8,921 nucleotides of DNA. Source: Alistipes sp. GTDB lineage: Bacteria; Bacteroidota; Bacteroidia; Bacteroidales; Rikenellaceae. Positions 6,486 through 8,921 of this stretch are shown here, one piece after another. A program made the position numbers and the translations under genes. Position 1 is the first letter of the stretch, and every line of letters starts with the position of its first letter. The stretch is taken from the NCBI GenBank assembly GCA_017561105.1, contig JAFZDR010000149.1, positions 1-8,921 on the forward strand, written 5' to 3'. The notes under the pieces were generated by a model, which had not been told where the DNA came from, did not search any database, and was given only the letters and a program-made list of their open reading frames with translations.

Positions 6486-7796
6486 CTATTTCTTATATCG
6501 GCGAATAGCCTCGTAAGCCGCTTCGTGGCACTTAGAACGAGGGTTGATCTTGAAATATGGATTTTTGGTGTTAGGATGTACTCTGTTCGAGAGGAATACA
6601 AATACCAAATCCTCCTTTGGATCGGCCCATACCATAGTGCCTGTATATCCCGAGTGGCCAAAACTACTCTTCGATGCCGAAGGGGCGTAGTAGTAAGGCT
6701 TGGTAGTGCGCTTTTTGAGCGGCAAATTGTCGTTCAGACGACGCTTGTCGAAGCCGATACCGCGATGGTTGTCATTCTTCGGATATTGGCACGATGTCCA
6801 CTCCTTTACGGTCTTGCGCTTGAAGTAGCGAACACCGTCGTACACTCCGCCATTGCACCACATCTGCAAAATTGGTGCAAGGCTTGCTGTATTGGCAAAC
6901 AGACCCGCATTTCCCGATACACCGCCGAGCGAAGCAGCCGCATAGTCGTGAACATAGCCGTGAATGACTTTACGGTGGTTGCTGTTTCGTGCGGTTGGTA
7001 CAATCTCTGAGAGTGGATATTTGTCGCGCGGATTGTATGTTGCATCCTTAGCTCCGAGTGGCTTGTAGAACTCCTCATAGAGATAATCCTCATACTTCTT
7101 GCCTGTGATGCGCTCAATCAGAGTGGGGTATGTGTGGAACATAAGGCACGAGTAGTGGAACTTCTTCGCTCTATTCTTCTGCTCCGCAATTCTACGGAAC
7201 ATAATGTCGTGTGTATTCTTGCACACATATATGCTGTCGCAATAGGTGTATGGGAACTCCTCGCTCTTCTCTCGGCTGAACATTTCGGGGTTCAGCTCTC
7301 GCTCCTTGTTGTACAACATTTTTGCTGCGCTGATATTTATCAAACCGCCCTGATGTGTCAGGAACTCGCGGAGGGTTACATCCTCCTTGTTCGAGCCGCG
7401 CAACTCCTCGAAGTAGTGCGAGTATGGTTTGTCGAGGTCGAGCTTGCCCTGCTCCACAAGGCGCATAAGGCAGATTGTAGCAGCCATGACCTTTGTGCAC
7501 GATGCCATATCGTAGAGGTGGTTGTTCTCTACCTTCTGCTCGCACTCGTAGGTGTGGTAGCCGTAGCTCTTATGGAATACTATCTTGCCCTTGCGAGCTA
7601 CCAAAATCTGACAACCCGGAAAACATTTGCTCTCGATGGCGCTATTGGCTATCGAGTCGATGGTGCGATTAAGATATTCGCCATTCATCTTTACGCTCTC
7701 GGGTGTGGCATAGGTCAAAGCTGTTGCTTTCTTGGCAGCTACAACTGTAGGTGCCGAAATGAGTACAATGCAGATAAAGAGTAGAAGTTTTTTCAT
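6486..7796 (-). CDS. Secreted serine hydrolase, beta-lactamase/transpeptidase fold (class C/esterase-like)
   Basis: This is a penicillin-binding/serine esterase family enzyme, exported across the inner membrane. From the ATG at 7796 (436 residues) it has a signal peptide, MKKLLLFICIVLISAP..., with probable cleavage near VVA-AKK at 20-21. The catalytic SxxK is SCTK (99-102) within YDMASCTK. A Tyr motif candidate is Y215-S-C; a VHD...GGVSGNAGLF segment (282-300) is typical of this family; and H381-S-G383 of GHSGYTGT stands in the KTG position. Residues about 160-212 are a charged, basic insertion between the first two motifs. An in-frame start at 7904 would add a non-signal leader overlapping the MATE gene and is rejected. 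Related Bacteroidales proteins can be fused to a family 3 glycoside hydrolase; this one stands alone. It may be a peptidoglycan-active or esterase enzyme; beta-lactam hydrolysis should not be assumed. A candidate promoter lies about 20 bases upstream, and glycerate kinase follows in the same unit. Confidence 0.87.
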   Translation of the reverse strand: MKKLLLFICIVLISAPTVVAAKKATALTYATPESVKMNGEYLNRTIDSIANSAIESKCFPGCQILVARKGKIVFHKSYGYHTYECEQKVENNHLYDMASCTKVMAATICLMRLVEQGKLDLDKPYSHYFEELRGSNKEDVTLREFLTHQGGLINISAAKMLYNKERELNPEMFSREKSEEFPYTYCDSIYVCKNTHDIMFRRIAEQKNRAKKFHYSCLMFHTYPTLIERITGKKYEDYLYEEFYKPLGAKDATYNPRDKYPLSEIVPTARNSNHRKVIHGYVHDYAAASLGGVSGNAGLFANTASLAPILQMWCNGGVYDGVRYFKRKTVKEWTSCQYPKNDNHRGIGFDKRRLNDNLPLKKRTTKPYYYAPSASKSSFGHSGYTGTMVWADPKEDLVFVFLSNRVHPNTKNPYFKINPRSKCHEAAYEAIRRYKK

Positions 7797-7816
7797 ACAA
7801 TTTGAGTTATTTTTCA

Positions 7817-7847
7817 CAAAGGTAACAAAATTTTCGGTGGGTTGAAA
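7817..7847 (-). promoter_or_regulatory. Candidate Bacteroidota promoter for the serine hydrolase-glycerate kinase pair
   Basis: Read on the minus strand, TACCTTTG (7824-7817) is an exact match to the Bacteroides -7 consensus TAnnTTTG. TTTC (7847-7844) lies 19 bases upstream, differing by one base from the -33 TTTG. Transcription would begin near 7812, giving a leader of about 15 bases before the ATG at 7796. The -33 site lies in the 8-bp palindrome GAAATTTC (7844-7851). This is a consensus match only. Confidence 0.6.
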
Positions 7848-7867
7848 TTTCTCACGCCATAATTTAT

Positions 7868-7875
7868 TATCTTTG
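7868..7875 (+). promoter_or_regulatory. Candidate -7 promoter element for the MATE transporter gene
   Basis: TATCTTTG matches the Bacteroides -7 consensus TAnnTTTG exactly and begins 16 bases before the MATE start codon. The expected start of transcription, a few bases after the element, is near 7879-7881, leaving a leader of only about 3-5 bases. No good -33 TTTG is seen at 19 bases; GTTG at 7841-7844 is 23 bases away. The surrounding AT-rich DNA and the divergent gene support a promoter here. Confidence 0.5.
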
Positions 7876-7883
7876 CAGTCGCT

Positions 7884-8921
7884 ATGGCAAAATCCGTAAC
7901 ACAATCATTAGGTACCGACAATATCGGCAAGTTGCTATTCAACTACGCCACTCCGGCAATTATAGCAATGGCTTCGTCGTCGTTGTACCACCTTATCGAC
8001 AGTGCCTTTGTAGGACACGGTGTAGGTGGCGCAGCTATTGCCGGTATGGCGATTACAATGCCTATCATGAATATCGGTGCCGCTTTTGGTGCTATGGTGG
8101 GTATTGGTGCTGGTGCGCGAATATCGCTGCGATTGGGTGAGGGAAATAAGGCTGCAGCCGAGAAGACATTGTGTAATGCCGTAATCCTGAATGTGGTTAT
8201 AGGCTTTACCATAATGGCCCTTATGCTCACCTTTATCGACGAGATTCTGCTGCTCTTTAGCGGAGGTCGTGCCTCGGCCGAGACACTGCAGTATGCTCGC
8301 GAGTTCATGCAGATTATTCTGCTCGGAAATGTAACAATGCACCTCTACCTCGGCATGAACGATATGATTCGTGCATCGGGCAATCCGCGCAAGTCTATGG
8401 CAATAATGCTCACCTCGGTGGCTGTAAATCTGATGCTCAATCCGCTCTTTATCTTCAAGTTTGGCTGGGGTATTCAGGGATCGGCTGCAGCAACCGTAAT
8501 TTCGCAGTTTGTCTCCTTCCTGATAGCACTCTCGCACTTCTGCTCCAAGAAGTCGTTCTTGCGATTTAAGCGCGAGGCATTCCACTTCGATTGGAAGATT
8601 GTGGGCAATATCCTCTCTATTGGTCTTGCTCCGTTCCTTATGAATATATGCGCTTCGCTTGTTGCGGCATTTGTCAATTCGGCAATGTTGCACTATGGCG
8701 GTATGGGCGTTCACGATATCGTTTCGCGCGAGCAGGGCGCTGCCGATCTCTATGTCGGTGCCTATGGCATTGTCAATCGCGTTGTGTTGCTCTTTATTAT
8801 GGTGATTCAGGGTTTAAATCAGGGTATGCAGCCTATCGTGGGTTATAACTATGGTGCCAAGAACTACGATCGAGTTCGCAAAGTCGTCTTTTTGACAATC
8901 GGCTGCGGTATAACTATCGCA
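7884..8921 (+). CDS. MATE-family multidrug/Na+ or H+ antiporter (3' truncated)
   Basis: This is an inner-membrane exporter of the multi-antimicrobial extrusion (NorM/DinF-like, MatE) family, driving drug or metabolite efflux with Na+ or H+. The frame is open to the window end: 346 complete codons of a protein that is usually about 450 residues. The start is placed at ATG 7884 because the family N-terminus LGTDNIGKLL (9-18) and first helix YATPAIIAMASSSLYHLID (21-39) follow at once. Later hallmarks are FVGHG (42-46), GAGARISLRLGEGN (75-88), IRASGNPRKSM (162-172), a helix and loop around LNPLFIFKFGWGIQGSAAAT (185-204), AYGIVNRV (293-300) and QGMQPIVGYNYGAKNYDRV (313-331). About nine of twelve helices fall inside the window. 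Residues about 275-289 are a polar insertion before AYGIVNR. The gene diverges from the serine hydrolase across an 87-base promoter region. Substrate unknown. Confidence 0.92.
   Translation, partial: MAKSVTQSLGTDNIGKLLFNYATPAIIAMASSSLYHLIDSAFVGHGVGGAAIAGMAITMPIMNIGAAFGAMVGIGAGARISLRLGEGNKAAAEKTLCNAVILNVVIGFTIMALMLTFIDEILLLFSGGRASAETLQYAREFMQIILLGNVTMHLYLGMNDMIRASGNPRKSMAIMLTSVAVNLMLNPLFIFKFGWGIQGSAAATVISQFVSFLIALSHFCSKKSFLRFKREAFHFDWKIVGNILSIGLAPFLMNICASLVAAFVNSAMLHYGGMGVHDIVSREQGAADLYVGAYGIVNRVVLLFIMVIQGLNQGMQPIVGYNYGAKNYDRVRKVVFLTIGCGITIA

Noticed and set aside
7134..7784. 216-codon open frame on the plus strand, hydrophobic, opposite the serine hydrolase
   Set aside because: Its Leu/Val/Ala richness mirrors the antisense of the hydrolase codons; the hydrolase has catalytic motifs and a signal peptide, this frame has none.
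7797..7904. N-terminal extension of the serine hydrolase to an ATG at 7904
   Set aside because: It would bury the signal peptide 36 residues in and overlap the MATE start and both promoters; ATG 7796 starts directly with a classical signal sequence.
7935..8714. 259-codon minus-strand frame opposite the MATE gene
   Set aside because: The MATE frame on the plus strand has clear family motifs and stays open to the window end; the minus frame is rich in His, Cys and Arg and lacks any domain.

Overview
The window looks like a chromosomal segment from a Bacteroidota bacterium, most likely order Bacteroidales. The FtsQ, FtsA, FtsZ and GldE proteins resemble that phylum, the start sites lack strong Shine-Dalgarno sequences, and the one non-coding gap carries TAnnTTTG promoter elements of the Bacteroides type. 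Base composition is close to half G+C. A Rikenellaceae/Alistipes-like source is a guess that the sequence alone cannot confirm. Nothing looks mobile: there is no IS element, integrase, tRNA, rRNA, CRISPR array or long repeat.

Plus strand, 1-5357, is one tightly packed unit: the 3' part of ftsQ (cut by the window start), ftsA, ftsZ, a gldE/CorC-type CBS-domain membrane protein and a 4'-phosphopantetheinyl transferase. Gaps are 2, 3 and 19 bases, and the last pair overlaps by 8 bases. This is the distal end of a division and cell-wall (dcw) cluster extended by two envelope or lipid-related genes. It appears to end at a hairpin plus T-run (5370-5403) that lies inside the 3' end of the gene on the opposite strand.

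Minus strand, 7796-5350, holds a secreted beta-lactamase-fold serine hydrolase followed two bases later by a glycerate 2-kinase. The kinase converges on the phosphopantetheinyl transferase with an 8-base overlap of the coding ends. The 87-base gap 7797-7883 is the only real intergenic space and holds divergent promoters for the hydrolase (minus) and for a MATE-family efflux transporter (plus, 7884 to the window end, truncated). No stretch over 300 bases lacks a gene.

The most notable content is the set of departures in the core division proteins. FtsQ carries a roughly 75-residue, highly charged helical insertion bounded by cysteines. FtsZ has alanine in place of a glycine in the tubulin signature loop, and its candidate C-terminal conserved peptide is not at the end of the protein. 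FtsA has a roughly 100-residue acidic, proline-rich linker before its membrane helix. These may be lineage traits of one co-evolved divisome; that is inference.
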